A stretch of DNA of 64,000 bases from Paraburkholderia elongata (GCF_013177735.1 NZ_WOEZ01000094.1:1-64000), one strand, 5' to 3'. Numbered from the stretch's first letter, positions 17,498 to 26,915 are shown. The notes: generated by a model from the letters alone, not told the origin. A program made the numbers and translations.

Positions 17498-19036
17498 TCA
17501 ACGCGTCACGGCGGGAAAACGTGCCATCGCTTCGAGGGTGTCGAGGTCGATGTGATTGCGCATATAGCGCTGGCTTGCATCGACATGCGGCTGCCAGTCC
17601 CATGACGCGACCGTGCCTTGCGTCGTGGCCTCGAAATGGAAACGACGGCGGCGCTGGCTTCTCAGTACTTCGTGGTGCAGTGCGGCGAGGTCCCAGCGTC
17701 GTGCGACCTCCTCACGAAATGCCGCGACCTGTGATGTATATTCGGCGCGCGCTGCGAGGTTCTCGCGTTCGAGCGGGTCTGCTGTCACGTCATAGAGTTG
17801 GTCGGGATCGGCTGGCGTGTGAATGAATTTGAAGCGCCCACGCCGCAGCATCACGATCGGCGCAATAGCGCCTTCCGCCAGGTATTCGCCAATTGCTTCG
17901 TCGTGGCCACTGTGGGCGCCACGCAGATGCGGGACGAGACTTTGACCATCGAGCGAATCCGGCCAGACGGCGGGCTGTTCGCCGCGCGCCATTTCCACCA
18001 GCGTGGGCAGCAGGTCGAGATGCGAGACCGACTCGTGCACACGATGCGCGTCGAATTGCTGCGGCGCATGCACGATCAGCGGTACCCGGCAGCCGCCTTC
18101 GAAGAACGTCATCTTGTACCAGAGCCCGCGTTCTCCGAGCATCTCACCGTGGTCCGACGTCACCACGATAACGGTATCTTTTGCGAGCCCTGACTGTTCG
18201 AGCGCCTCGAGGATCGCACCAAACTGATCGTCGACGTAGGAAATCGCGCCGTAATAAGCGCGCCGTGCATTGCGGATCTGCTGGTCGGTCGGCGGCGTGC
18301 GGTCGGTTTCACACACACGCCGCAAACGCTTCGAATGTGGATCGGCTTCATCGAGCGAATCGCGATGCACGGGCAGTTCGATATCTTCATCCGCATACAT
18401 GTCCCAGTACTTCTGCGGAATCGCGTACGGGTCGTGCGGATGCGTCAGCGAAGCGACCAGGCAGAACGGTCGGGCATCTTTGCCGGCATGTCGCTCCCGC
18501 GCGATATCGAAGAGCCTCTGGCGCGTGGTGAACGTGACTTCATCGTCGAAATCGAGTTGGTTCGTGCGCACGCAAGGGCCCGCGTCGATCACCGAACTCA
18601 TGTTGTGGTACCACGTGGGGCGCGTTTCGAAATCGTCCCAGTTCGGCGTCCAGCCGAAATCGGCGGGATAGATGTCGGTTGTGAGCCGCTCTTCGAAACC
18701 ATGCAACTGATCAGCGCCGCAGAAATGCATTTTGCCGGACAGGATCGTGCGATACCCTTCGGCACGAAGATAATGCGCGAATGTCAGCGTTTGCGACGGA
18801 AATTCTGCTGCATTGTCATAGGCGCCGATCGCCGACGGCAGCTTGCCCGATAAAAAGGAAAAGCGCGATGGCGCACACAGCGGACTGGCGCAATACGCCG
18901 AGTCGAATACCACGCCGTGCTTCGCGAGGCGATCGAGATTGGGGGTCTTCGTTAGACGATGTCCGTATTTGGCAAGCGCAAACGGCGTCATCTGGTCGGC
19001 CATAAGAATAAGAATATTCTGTTTCGTGTCAAGCAT
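17498..19036 (-). CDS. betC: Choline-sulfatase
   Basis: A 512-residue type I sulfatase that hydrolyses choline O-sulfate to choline and sulfate. The sulfatase signature C-A-P-S-R is at residues 54-58, where C54 is the residue converted to formylglycine; D14 in LMADQ and HPHDPY and SDHGEM provide metal ligands. The C-terminal region, with HTPADPDQLYDVTADPLE, and the length match BetC. ATG at 19036 is chosen since the family starts just before the QNILILMADQ strand; an upstream extension to 19126 has no match. No signal peptide, so it acts in the cytosol. It is divergent from its LysR-type regulator and followed by the binding-protein gene. Confidence 0.93.
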   Translation of the reverse strand: MLDTKQNILILMADQMTPFALAKYGHRLTKTPNLDRLAKHGVVFDSAYCASPLCAPSRFSFLSGKLPSAIGAYDNAAEFPSQTLTFAHYLRAEGYRTILSGKMHFCGADQLHGFEERLTTDIYPADFGWTPNWDDFETRPTWYHNMSSVIDAGPCVRTNQLDFDDEVTFTTRQRLFDIARERHAGKDARPFCLVASLTHPHDPYAIPQKYWDMYADEDIELPVHRDSLDEADPHSKRLRRVCETDRTPPTDQQIRNARRAYYGAISYVDDQFGAILEALEQSGLAKDTVIVVTSDHGEMLGERGLWYKMTFFEGGCRVPLIVHAPQQFDAHRVHESVSHLDLLPTLVEMARGEQPAVWPDSLDGQSLVPHLRGAHSGHDEAIGEYLAEGAIAPIVMLRRGRFKFIHTPADPDQLYDVTADPLERENLAARAEYTSQVAAFREEVARRWDLAALHHEVLRSQRRRRFHFEATTQGTVASWDWQPHVDASQRYMRNHIDLDTLEAMARFPAVTR

Positions 19037-19188
19037 TGGAGCGCGCCTCGAATAGAATCGCAGATAGGGGGGGCGGGTGTCGTTGCAAGTGGGATAACTG
19101 GCGTGCCGGGCCCGCATGAACACCACTATTGCTGTCCAATTCGCCGCTGTGAAGACGGCAAATCGTTATGTGCCTATAAGGGGGACTT

Positions 19189-20103
19189 ATGTCGAGGCAG
19201 GATCGCTTGCCGCCTATGCAGGCGTTGACGATGTTCGAATCCGCAGCGCGTCTCGCGAGCTTCACGGCGGCAGCACGCGAACTGGGCTCGACGCAGCCGG
19301 CGGTCAGCCAGCGCGTGGTGCAACTCGAGGAAGCACTGGGCGCACCGCTGTTCGAACGCGGCCATCGCGGCGTCACGCTGACGGAAGACGGAGTGCGCCT
19401 CTTCGAAGCGGTGCGCAACGCCCTCGACACCATCCGCCTCGCCACCGCCGAAATCCGCGCGCGGCGCACGCCCCAAACCCTCACGCTCTCCACCGACTTC
19501 GGTTTCGCAACCTACTGGCTGATGCCGCGCCTGTCGCAATTCAAGGCGCTGATGCCGGATGTCGATGTAAAGATCATCACGTCGCAGAACGTATTCGATC
19601 CATCGCACGATCAGGCGGACATTGCGATTGCGTTCGGCGATGAGGACGCGGACTGGACCGCGCGAGGTGCGCTCAAGCTATTTCCAGAGCGTGTCACGCC
19701 GGTGTGCAGTCCGGCGTTTCTGACGGCGCATCCGCAGTTGCGTACGCCCTCCGACCTGATGAGCTTGCCGCTGCTGCATCTCGAACCCACCCAGCCGGCA
19801 CGCTGGCTGTCGTGGGCCGACTGGTTCGCGGCGCAGGGTCTGGATGCGCCCGCCGCGCATGGCGGCATCACGTTCAACAGTTTTACGCTCGTGGCCCACG
19901 CAGCGATCATGGGCCAGGGCGTCGCGCTCGGCTGGGCGCCTCTGGTCGACGAACTGCTTGCCACTGGGCAACTCGTCGAACCGTTCGATACACCCGTGGT
20001 CACAGAACGCGGCTATCTGCTCGTCACGCAGCGCGCGGCGACACCGGCGGTCAGCGCATTCCGGCAATGGCTGCTCGGCGAATGCGGGCTCGACGCCGAA
20101 TGA
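19189..20103 (+). CDS. LysR-family regulator of choline sulfate use
   Basis: A 304-residue LysR/GcvA-like regulator. The HTH covers residues 10-65 (ALTMFESAARLASFTAAA, then STQPAVSQRVVQLEEALG), and the effector domain has TDFGFATYWLMPRL. Being divergent from betC with 152 bases between start codons is the typical place for the choline sulfate utilisation regulator of this family. GGGGGAC precedes the ATG. It probably senses choline sulfate or choline and activates betC. Confidence 0.88.
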   Translation: MSRQDRLPPMQALTMFESAARLASFTAAARELGSTQPAVSQRVVQLEEALGAPLFERGHRGVTLTEDGVRLFEAVRNALDTIRLATAEIRARRTPQTLTLSTDFGFATYWLMPRLSQFKALMPDVDVKIITSQNVFDPSHDQADIAIAFGDEDADWTARGALKLFPERVTPVCSPAFLTAHPQLRTPSDLMSLPLLHLEPTQPARWLSWADWFAAQGLDAPAAHGGITFNSFTLVAHAAIMGQGVALGWAPLVDELLATGQLVEPFDTPVVTERGYLLVTQRAATPAVSAFRQWLLGECGLDAE

Positions 20104-20289
20104 GCGCGACAAAAGTCGACGTCTCGCGTCGCGTTCCGTTGCGTTCAGTCTCCCGCCCCAGCCTCACCTGACGTTCCCATTCCAACGCGACGGCGGTTAG
20201 CTTCTATCCCCGTGACCCACTGATTTGCTCTACTGCGATGATGCATGCCGCGCCCCGCGGCGTTGCCCTATTGCCTAAGTGGAGAGCGC

Positions 20290-21165
20290 ATGTCCGCCGA
20301 TTCCCGTCCCGATCAACTGGTTCTCACGGTCGCCTGTCCGAGCGCGGCGGGCCAGGTTGCCGCCGTCGTCGGCTTTCTCGACCGGCATCATTGCTATATC
20401 GACGAACTGACCGTTTTCGACGACGACCTCAGCGAGCGCTTCTTCGTACGCTGCGTGTTTCATGGCGTCGACACCAACGAGACCCTGCATATCGCGGCAC
20501 TCAAGCGCGAATTCGAATCGATCGCCGAGCGTTTTCGGATGACGTGGGCGATGCATGACGTCGGCACGCGGCCGAAGGTGCTGATCATGGTGTCGAAACT
20601 CGAACACTGTCTCGCCGATCTGCTGTTCCGCTGGCGCATGCGTGAGTTGAAGATGGATATTGTCGGCATTGCCTCGAACCATCGCGATCTGGAACCGCTC
20701 GCGCAACAGCACGGCCTGCCGTTCCATCATCTGCCGATCAGCGCCGATACCAAGTCGCAACAGGAGGCGCGTTTGCTCGACCTGTTCGAGACATCAGGCG
20801 CCGAATTGATGATCCTTGCCCGCTACATGCAGATTCTCTCCGGCGAAACGAGCCGTGCCCTCGCGGCCCGCGCGATCAACATCCACCATTCGTTTCTGCC
20901 CGGCTTCAAAGGTGCAAAGCCTTATCACCAGGCGCATGCCCGCGGCGTGAAGCTGATCGGCGCAACCGCACACTTTGTCACCGACGATCTCGACGAAGGT
21001 CCGATCATCGAGCAAGTCGTGGAGCGCGTCGATCACTCGTACAGCCCGGAGCGGCTGCTTGCGACAGGACGCGACGTCGAATGCATCACGCTTGCGCGGG
21101 CCGTGAAGGCGTTTATCGAGCGACGGGTGTTCATCAACGGCGATCGGACGGTCGTCCTGCAATAA
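20290..21165 (+). CDS. purU: Formyltetrahydrofolate deformylase
   Basis: This 291-residue cytosolic enzyme splits 10-formyltetrahydrofolate into formate and tetrahydrofolate. An ACT domain occupies residues 1-90 (TVACPSAAGQVAAVVGFL), followed by a formyltransferase fold with the catalytic asparagine, histidines and aspartate in INIHHSFLPGF and TAHFVTDDLDEGPII. ATG 20290 has GGAG 8 bases upstream; a start at 20245 has none. In choline-catabolic loci purU balances the folate-bound one-carbon units released by sarcosine oxidase. A strong terminator follows directly. Confidence 0.93.
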   Translation: MSADSRPDQLVLTVACPSAAGQVAAVVGFLDRHHCYIDELTVFDDDLSERFFVRCVFHGVDTNETLHIAALKREFESIAERFRMTWAMHDVGTRPKVLIMVSKLEHCLADLLFRWRMRELKMDIVGIASNHRDLEPLAQQHGLPFHHLPISADTKSQQEARLLDLFETSGAELMILARYMQILSGETSRALAARAINIHHSFLPGFKGAKPYHQAHARGVKLIGATAHFVTDDLDEGPIIEQVVERVDHSYSPERLLATGRDVECITLARAVKAFIERRVFINGDRTVVLQ

Positions 21166-21168
21166 AAA

Positions 21169-21192
21169 AACGCCGCTTGAAAAAGCGGCGTT
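21169..21192. terminator. Bidirectional intrinsic terminator after purU
   Basis: AACGCCGCTT-GAAA-AAGCGGCGTT is a perfect 10-base stem with a four-base loop, flanked by A-rich sequence on the left and TTCTTT on the right. It begins 4 bases after the purU stop and can serve both purU and the convergent binding-protein gene. Confidence 0.9.
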
Positions 21193-21201
21193 CTTTGTGG
21201 A

Positions 21202-21228
21202 AGTTGCCGCTCAAAAGAAGCGGCAACT
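21202..21228. terminator. Second hairpin between purU and the betaine-binding protein gene
   Basis: AGTTGCCGCT and AGCGGCAACT are perfect 10-base arms around a 7-base loop, 20 bases from the stop of the minus-strand gene. There is no long T run, so it may back up the stronger hairpin beside it or protect the 3' end of the long betaine operon message. Confidence 0.65.
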
Positions 21229-21248
21229 CATTCGCGCGAAGCACGAAC

Positions 21249-22106
21249 TTACTTCACCCAGCTATCCACACGATCCCCATGCGCGCTGATCCACGCATCG
21301 GCGGCGGCCGTAGGCTTCTCACCGTTTTGCGTCGCCAGCATCACGCTGTCGATCTCGCCCGGCTTCCATTGAAACTTCTTGAGGAACGCGACAACCGGCG
21401 GCGCCTTCGTCTCCAGTCCAGGATTGACGACGCTATCCACGTGTTCCGATTCGCCAAACACCTTCTTCGGATCGTCGAGGAATTTGAGCTTGTACTTCGC
21501 GAACATCCAATGCGGCTTCCAACCGGTCACGATAATCGGCTTGCTCGCCGCTTCCGAACGCGCCAGTTCCGCGGTCATCGCGCTGCCCGAGCTCGGCATC
21601 AACTGATAGTCTAGTCCGTATGCCTTGATCGCTTCGCTGGTTTTCTGCATCACGCCCGCGCCGGCATCGATACCGACAATACGCGAGCCGAATTCCGCCT
21701 TCTTCGCTTCGAGATCGCCGACGCTCTTCACGTCAGCGTTATCCGGCACGATCAGACCGATCTTCGCATCGTTAAAGTTGGGACCCAGGTCGACGACTTT
21801 ATCCTTGAAGTTGTTCCAGTACGCGCCATGCGTGACCGGCAGCCACGCGGACAGCGTCGCGTCGAGGTCGCCGCGCGCCACACCTTGCCACATCACACCG
21901 GCCGCGACGGGCACGAGCTGCACCTGATAGCCGAGGCGCTTCTCGATCACGCGCGCGGCCACGTTCGCCGTTGCGACGCTGTCGTCCCAACCCTCCACAT
22001 AGCCGATCTTGATGGTCGGCTTGGTATCGGCCGACACGCTCACGCTGCTTGCCGCCAGCGCCGCGCTCAATACGCTCAACATCAGTACCTTCTTGACCAG
22101 TCTCAT
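21249..22106 (-). CDS. Glycine betaine/carnitine-type ABC substrate-binding protein
   Basis: A 285-residue OpuAC/ProX-like periplasmic protein with signal peptide (cleavage near SVSAD). It has GYVEGWDDSVATANV, the LSAWLPVTHG aromatic segment and VTGWKPHWMFAKYKLKF, which supply the aromatic cage for a quaternary amine. CGGGAG precedes the ATG. It is the last gene of the minus-strand betaine run, 137 bases after gbcB, with its own candidate regulator site at 22188-22213. No permease or ATPase accompanies it; in Pseudomonas such orphan binding proteins (BetX, CaiX) share the CbcWV transporter. Betaine is the likeliest ligand here, carnitine or another methylated amine is possible. Confidence 0.88.
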   Translation of the reverse strand: MRLVKKVLMLSVLSAALAASSVSVSADTKPTIKIGYVEGWDDSVATANVAARVIEKRLGYQVQLVPVAAGVMWQGVARGDLDATLSAWLPVTHGAYWNNFKDKVVDLGPNFNDAKIGLIVPDNADVKSVGDLEAKKAEFGSRIVGIDAGAGVMQKTSEAIKAYGLDYQLMPSSGSAMTAELARSEAASKPIIVTGWKPHWMFAKYKLKFLDDPKKVFGESEHVDSVVNPGLETKAPPVVAFLKKFQWKPGEIDSVMLATQNGEKPTAAADAWISAHGDRVDSWVK

Positions 22107-22187
22107 CGCCGTTCTCCCGTTCGCCGTCCAAACTACCCATTGAGCATTTAGAATCGCCAGCCAGAATTACCAGGTAGCGTTGTTTTC

Positions 22188-22213
22188 CGACATCCAGTTG
22201 TCCGCAGGCGACC
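22188..22213 (-). promoter_or_regulatory. CGACA-N16-CGACC direct repeat before the binding-protein gene
   Basis: CGACA at 22188-22192 and CGACC at 22209-22213 are 21 bases apart, one mismatch from the repeat found before cbcV and fdhA. Read in the direction of the target gene the half-site is TGTCG. It lies about 85-105 bases upstream of the start codon, a usual distance for an activator of the AraC family. Confidence 0.5.
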
Positions 22214-22243
22214 TCGACCGCGAGTCCGGGTTCCGTTCTTGTC

Positions 22244-23503
22244 TTACTTATCGACGACGAGATCGCTCAACGGCTTGCTGCAGCACAGCAGCACCATGCC
22301 CTGATCGATTTCGCGCTGACGAATGCCGCCGGCGTGTTTCATGGCGACTTCGCCGGACACCAGCTTCACTTTGCAAGTGCCGCACATGCCCTGCGTGCAC
22401 GAGGCCGGGAGCCGCACGCCGGCCTTCTTTGCGGCGTCGAGTACATGCTGGCCGCTGCCGCATTCGATCTCGCGATTGCTTTTGGCGAAGCTCACCTTGA
22501 ACTTCGTTTCCGTCTCGAGCGGCACCAGTGCGGGTGTGAACCCCGCCGCCTGTTCGCGCGTTTCGACAAAGCTCTCAGCATTGGCTGTCGGCGCGTGCAA
22601 CGCATCGGCGACATGCGCGGTCGTCAATTGCGCGGCGACCTCGCTGATCGTCTCGAACGAGAAGCTCTCCTCGTGATAATGGCTGCGATCGAAGCCGCCT
22701 TCAGCCAGCAAATTCCGGACTGCCTGCATGTACGGCGCGGGACCGCAGGTGAAAATCTCGCGATCCAGAAAATCCGGCGCGATGAGTTTAAGTAAGGGCA
22801 AGGTCAGAAAGCCAGTGACGCCAGGCCAATTGGTCCGTGCACCAAGCCGTTCACAGACAAACGCCGTGCGGAAATTGGCCTGATTCGACGCAATCAGATC
22901 GAGCTCGCGCGCGAAGATGATGTCGTCGGGCGTGCGGGCGCTGTGCACGAATACGATGTCGCTATCTTCGCCGAGTTCGTGATGCGCACGGCTCATCGAC
23001 ATCAACGGCGTAACGCCCGAACCTGCCGACAAAAACAGAAACTTACGCGCCGGATGCCGCGCACAGGTGAACTCGCCGGACGGCCCCAGCACACGAACCT
23101 GCATGCCCGCGTGCAGCTTGTCGTGCAGCCAGTTCGACACCTTGCCACCCGGCACGCGCTTCACGGTGATGGAGATGGTGTGTGGACGCGTGGGTGGCGA
23201 GGAGATCGTATAGCAGCGATTCACCGCCTCGCCGTCGATCTCCAGCTCCAGCGTAATGAACTGCCCCGGCTCGAACACGAACGCCCGCTCGGACGGCGCG
23301 CGAAAGAAAAAGCTCTTGACGTCGTGGGTTTCCTGGCGGACCTGGCAGCACACCAGCGTGTCGTCGGTATCGCTGTTCCAGCGCGCCGGCAACGTCTCCC
23401 AGAACCGAGGCTGCGTTACTCGGCTTAAAGTCTCACGGTTTGCAGTCTCGCGGTTTGGAGCTGGCTCGGGGCTGAGCTGAAGCGTCGCCTGATCGCGCAT
23501 CAT
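22244..23503 (-). CDS. gbcB: Glycine betaine demethylase, reductase subunit
   Basis: A 419-residue electron-transfer protein that passes electrons from NAD(P)H to the Rieske oxygenase GbcA. Flavin binding is shown by NRCYTISSPPT, NAD binding by FLSAGSGVTPLMSM and FTCGPAPYMQAV, and a C-terminal plant-type [2Fe-2S] domain has C-x4-C-x2-C in SCTQGMCGTCKVKL with a final cysteine in LLCCSKPL. The order reductase then ferredoxin matches GbcB. It follows gbcA by 33 bases in the same operon. The start has two adjacent ATG codons; the first, at 23503, is listed. Confidence 0.93.
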   Translation of the reverse strand: MMRDQATLQLSPEPAPNRETANRETLSRVTQPRFWETLPARWNSDTDDTLVCCQVRQETHDVKSFFFRAPSERAFVFEPGQFITLELEIDGEAVNRCYTISSPPTRPHTISITVKRVPGGKVSNWLHDKLHAGMQVRVLGPSGEFTCARHPARKFLFLSAGSGVTPLMSMSRAHHELGEDSDIVFVHSARTPDDIIFARELDLIASNQANFRTAFVCERLGARTNWPGVTGFLTLPLLKLIAPDFLDREIFTCGPAPYMQAVRNLLAEGGFDRSHYHEESFSFETISEVAAQLTTAHVADALHAPTANAESFVETREQAAGFTPALVPLETETKFKVSFAKSNREIECGSGQHVLDAAKKAGVRLPASCTQGMCGTCKVKLVSGEVAMKHAGGIRQREIDQGMVLLCCSKPLSDLVVDK

Positions 23504-23536
23504 TATTTTCTCCCGCTCCTGGTTGCGGTATCGCGC

Positions 23537-24847
23537 TCAGCGCATGAAAGACACGACTTTTTCGCCGTGAGAAGTCGGCGCGTCGCCGGCATCATGGGTT
23601 TGGGGCGCATTGCTGTACTCCGCCATGCGGCCGATGTACCACTCGCAGAACTTCTCGACGAGACCTTCGGTGAACGGCGAATACGGGCCCGGCTCGTAGG
23701 CGCTGCTGGTTGCGCCGCGTTGCGAGTACTCCACAAGCGCGCGGTCCTGGTCATTGGTGGCGCGCCACACGGCCGTGAGATTGTTCACGTCGTAATCGAT
23801 GCCTTCGCGTGCATCCTTGTGGACGAGCCACTTGGTGCGCACCAGCGTTTTACCCGCCGACAGCGGAATCACCGAAAAGCTGACGATATGATCGCTCATG
23901 AAGTGATGCCACGAATTCGGCTGCGTCCAGAACGAGAGGCCACCGAGATCGGCCTGCTCGAAACCGCCGAGCAGTTTCTTCGATGCCACCTTCGCGTCCA
24001 TGGTCTGCGATTCGCCGTCGCGATCGAGCGGCAGGCGTTGCGTGCGGAACCCCGTGACCAGATCGGCCAGGCGGTCGATTTCCGCCGACGGCAGGTTCAT
24101 CGCTTCCCATTGCGCGGTACGCCGCGCCACGGTCGCTTCGAACGCGGCCATGCCTTCTTCGTTGGCGGGCGTGCGTTGATAGCCAAAGCCGTATTCGTAA
24201 AGCGAAATCGTCAGCTCGGGATGGTTCGCGACGCAGTGGTAGCACTCGCGATTGTTTTCCATCGTGAGCTTCCAGTTACCCTCTTCGATGATGTCGATCG
24301 ACGCCGCGACCTTGCAGCTAGCGAGATCGTGCGGCAACAGATACGGCTCCATCGCGGCGCGCATCACGGCGAAGTCGGCGGGCGGTTCGTCCGCGAGGCA
24401 GATGAAGATCAGGCCGGCGAGATTCTCGAGGTGCACCGCTTTCAGGCTGTGTTTGCAGCGGTCGAACTGGTCGCCCATGTGCTCGGCGAACATCAGATCG
24501 CCGTTCAGGTTGTAGGTCCAGCTGTGATACGGGCAGACGATATTGCCGAGTGAACCTTTGTCCGTATTGCACAAACGCGCGCCACGATGACGGCAAACGT
24601 TATGGAACGCCCGTACCTGCATGTCGTCGTCGCGTACGATCAGAATCGAATCGTTGCCGATTTCCACTGTGATGTAGTCGCCCGGCTCCGGTACGTCCGG
24701 TTCCACCGCGACCTGAATCCAGTGCTTGCGGAAAATCGCCTCCATATCGAGCGCGAAAATATCCTCGCCCGTATAGAACGGCGCTTCCAGTGTGTGATTC
24801 CTTTTGCGGCGTTCGATCATTGCGCGAACGTCTGCCGAAACTTTCAT
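23537..24847 (-). CDS. gbcA: Glycine betaine demethylase, Rieske oxygenase subunit
   Basis: A 436-residue Rieske non-haem iron oxygenase that removes one methyl group of glycine betaine as formaldehyde, giving dimethylglycine. The Rieske centre uses C85, H87, C105 and H108 (CRHRGARLCN, CPYHSW), and the mononuclear iron site includes the two histidines in ECYHCVANHPEL. The 436-residue length and the ending TSHGEKVVSFMR agree with GbcA. It sits between etfB and gbcB in a run of ten minus-strand genes from glyA to the binding protein. Induction by a GbdR-type activator is expected from the family. Confidence 0.94.
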   Translation of the reverse strand: MKVSADVRAMIERRKRNHTLEAPFYTGEDIFALDMEAIFRKHWIQVAVEPDVPEPGDYITVEIGNDSILIVRDDDMQVRAFHNVCRHRGARLCNTDKGSLGNIVCPYHSWTYNLNGDLMFAEHMGDQFDRCKHSLKAVHLENLAGLIFICLADEPPADFAVMRAAMEPYLLPHDLASCKVAASIDIIEEGNWKLTMENNRECYHCVANHPELTISLYEYGFGYQRTPANEEGMAAFEATVARRTAQWEAMNLPSAEIDRLADLVTGFRTQRLPLDRDGESQTMDAKVASKKLLGGFEQADLGGLSFWTQPNSWHHFMSDHIVSFSVIPLSAGKTLVRTKWLVHKDAREGIDYDVNNLTAVWRATNDQDRALVEYSQRGATSSAYEPGPYSPFTEGLVEKFCEWYIGRMAEYSNAPQTHDAGDAPTSHGEKVVSFMR

Positions 24848-24920
24848 AGTGTGCTCCGTTGCATGTCACGTCTGGCGCCGCGCCAGGCCCTCCTGGTCGC
24901 ATGCTGGCCCGAACCGGAAT

Positions 24921-25736
24921 TCAGTAATCCACGAGTTGATGCTCGCGCAAATACGCGAGGATCACTTGTGCTTTTTCGACGGAACTCCCTTCAATTACGA
25001 CGCTGCCGCCGCGGCTTTCGGTCGTCGTCGCCGAGAGCATGCGGGCATGGCCCGAGCGCTTCTCGGCGGCGGCGAGACGCACCGGTTTGGCGGTCGCGGG
25101 ACGGGTCGTCCAGGCGAGGTCGTCGGGGTTGGCTGCGTGCGGGCTTCCGGCGTCCGGCCTCCCGGGCGTTTTTGTCGCGACCGGGCGGATCGTGCTGATC
25201 GTGCCTTCGCGCAGCCTTGCATAGGCGTAGCTCGGTGCCGTGTTGGCCATCGGATGCACCGCGATCAAAGCCGGCAACTGCACTTCGACACGCCGGCGCA
25301 AGCCCTTCGGCATGAATTGCCGGACTTCGGCGCAACCGTCGCGCAGCGTCAGATCGACGGCTGCACCGACCAGTGGCATGTCCAACGCACTGGCGACGCG
25401 ATACGGCAGCATGCCGCTATCGAAGGCGCCTTCGGCGCGGGTGCCGGTCAATACAAGGTCGTAACCGCGCAGACGTGCCGCGAGCGGCGCTATCGCATCG
25501 CCTTGCAATTCAGGCGTCGCCGGCACTTCGAGCACCTCGACAGTGCGCGCGCCGAGCGCGAGATACTCCTTCAGCGCCGGGTTCGACGGATCGCCCGCAT
25601 GCAACACGTCGAGCGTCGCGCCGTGCGTTTTGGCGAGCGAAAGCGCTATCGTCAGCGCGGCAGCGTCGTTACGGCTGTAACGCGCGGTGCCGCTGACCGG
25701 GTGCCGCCCCACGGAAACCAGTACGGCGATCTTCAT
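24921..25736 (-). CDS. Electron transfer flavoprotein beta-like subunit of the dgc operon
   Basis: A 271-residue EtfB/FixA-like protein starting MKIAVLVSVGRHPVSG, with TGTRAEGAFDSGMLPYRVA in the nucleotide region. ATG 25736 overlaps the etfA stop (ATGA), which shows coupling; a much longer open frame reaching to 26243 is antisense-like noise over etfA. A proline/alanine-rich linker (about residues 170-235, TKTPGRPDAG and TRPATAKPVRLAAAE) is unusual for EtfB and precedes a short conserved tail. With EtfA it should take electrons from dimethylglycine dehydrogenase and pass them to the respiratory chain. Confidence 0.88.
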   Translation of the reverse strand: MKIAVLVSVGRHPVSGTARYSRNDAAALTIALSLAKTHGATLDVLHAGDPSNPALKEYLALGARTVEVLEVPATPELQGDAIAPLAARLRGYDLVLTGTRAEGAFDSGMLPYRVASALDMPLVGAAVDLTLRDGCAEVRQFMPKGLRRRVEVQLPALIAVHPMANTAPSYAYARLREGTISTIRPVATKTPGRPDAGSPHAANPDDLAWTTRPATAKPVRLAAAEKRSGHARMLSATTTESRGGSVVIEGSSVEKAQVILAYLREHQLVDY

Positions 25737-26911
25737 GCAAGCGCTCCTTCCGCAACAGCCTTTGAATTCAATAGCGCAGCACCGGTGCCGCGTGCCGTAC
25801 GCGCAGCCTCCGCGGCTTCGTTCAGCGCCGCGATGGTCTCCTGCGCATCGGCGATGACGGTCAGATTCGCGCGTTTGGCGATCGGCGCGCTGGCGTCTAG
25901 ATTCACGGCGATCACGTGCCGGCAATCCTTGATGCCCTGCAGATGCTGAACCGCACCGGAAATGCCGAACGCGATGTAGACGCTCGCCTCGACGGTCTTG
26001 CCCGTGGCACCAATCTGCTTGTCGCGGGTGAACTTGCCGTCGTCCACCGCAACGCGGCTTGCGCCGATCGCGGCGCCTAACGTGGCTGCCAGACGCTCGA
26101 ACGCGGGGACATCGCTGACACCATTGCCTGCCGAGACGATGAAATCCGCCTCTTCGAGCGCGAGCTGGGCAGCGTCGATTTCCTCGATGCCCAGATCGCG
26201 CACGATGCTTTTTGGCGAGGCCGGTTCGCCATCGAAACGCCACACCACTCGCTCACCCGCGCCGACAAACGGCAGCTTCGGATCGACCGCATTCGGTGCA
26301 AGCAAAATGACTTCAGGCAGTGCACGCACGGCGAACGCCGTATTCGTCTGAATATAAGCCGCGACATGCGCCGCATCGATCTCGACGACATGCGTCGCGA
26401 CGCTCGCGTTCGCAGCTGCCGCATAACGGCGGCCGAGGTCGCCGTCGCCGGTGGCGTTGTCGGGCAGGAAAATGTGCGCCGGCGCATAGGCCGCGACGCA
26501 TGCGGCCAGTGCGTTCAATTCGTCCAGCGGCGCGAAAACGCGGCGGTCAAACATCGGCAACTCGATCAGCTTGTCGGCGCCGAGCGCGGCGGCGTCGCCA
26601 GTGAACTCGCCGAATACGAGCAGTAGGACTTCGGTTGTCGTGTCCGCGATCAGCGCGGCGGCGGCCAGGGTCTGGCGCGCGTGATCATCCAGCGCGCCGC
26701 GGTCCGCGTGAGCCGCCACCAGCAGCACACGCTGCGCGGCGGCCGTCGTGCGGCGCGGTTTCGCGTGCTCGCGATGCGCCGACCCCGTGGAGTCATGCGC
26801 CGCGAATTCCATCGAGCCTGCGACACCCGTCATACCGAGCGTGATGCGCTTGAGGCCCTCGGCCGTGATCGTGAACGGTCGGCGCGGGTCGATTCGTTTG
26901 AGATTATTCAT
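25733..26911 (-). CDS. Electron transfer flavoprotein alpha-like subunit of the dgc operon
   Basis: A 392-residue EtfA/FixB-like protein. The C-terminal FAD domain has SRVAVDDGKFTRDKQIGATG, then YIAFGISGAVQHLQGI and VIAVNLDASAPI, as in authentic EtfA. The N-terminal extension before the ETF domain (about 80 residues, RIDPRRPFTITAEGLKRI) is typical of the copy found in dimethylglycine loci. ATG 26911 is 5 bases before the stop of dgcB; upstream in-frame codons to 27019 lie within dgcB and are not needed. Electron carrier partner of DgcA/DgcB with the beta subunit. Confidence 0.9.
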   Translation of the reverse strand: MNNLKRIDPRRPFTITAEGLKRITLGMTGVAGSMEFAAHDSTGSAHREHAKPRRTTAAAQRVLLVAAHADRGALDDHARQTLAAAALIADTTTEVLLLVFGEFTGDAAALGADKLIELPMFDRRVFAPLDELNALAACVAAYAPAHIFLPDNATGDGDLGRRYAAAANASVATHVVEIDAAHVAAYIQTNTAFAVRALPEVILLAPNAVDPKLPFVGAGERVVWRFDGEPASPKSIVRDLGIEEIDAAQLALEEADFIVSAGNGVSDVPAFERLAATLGAAIGASRVAVDDGKFTRDKQIGATGKTVEASVYIAFGISGAVQHLQGIKDCRHVIAVNLDASAPIAKRANLTVIADAQETIAALNEAAEAARTARGTGAALLNSKAVAEGALA

Positions 26912-26915
26912 CGCG

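Noticed and set aside
19078..19103. TGTCG-N16-TGGCG in the betC/LysR spacer, similar to the proposed AraC-type repeat
   Set aside because: One half has a mismatch and the orientation fits the plus-strand LysR gene, not betC, unlike the other four sites. Kept out of the motif set.
25737..26243. N-terminal extension of EtfB
   Set aside because: The extension overlaps etfA out of frame and has no homology; the ATG at 25736 overlapping the etfA stop is the natural start.
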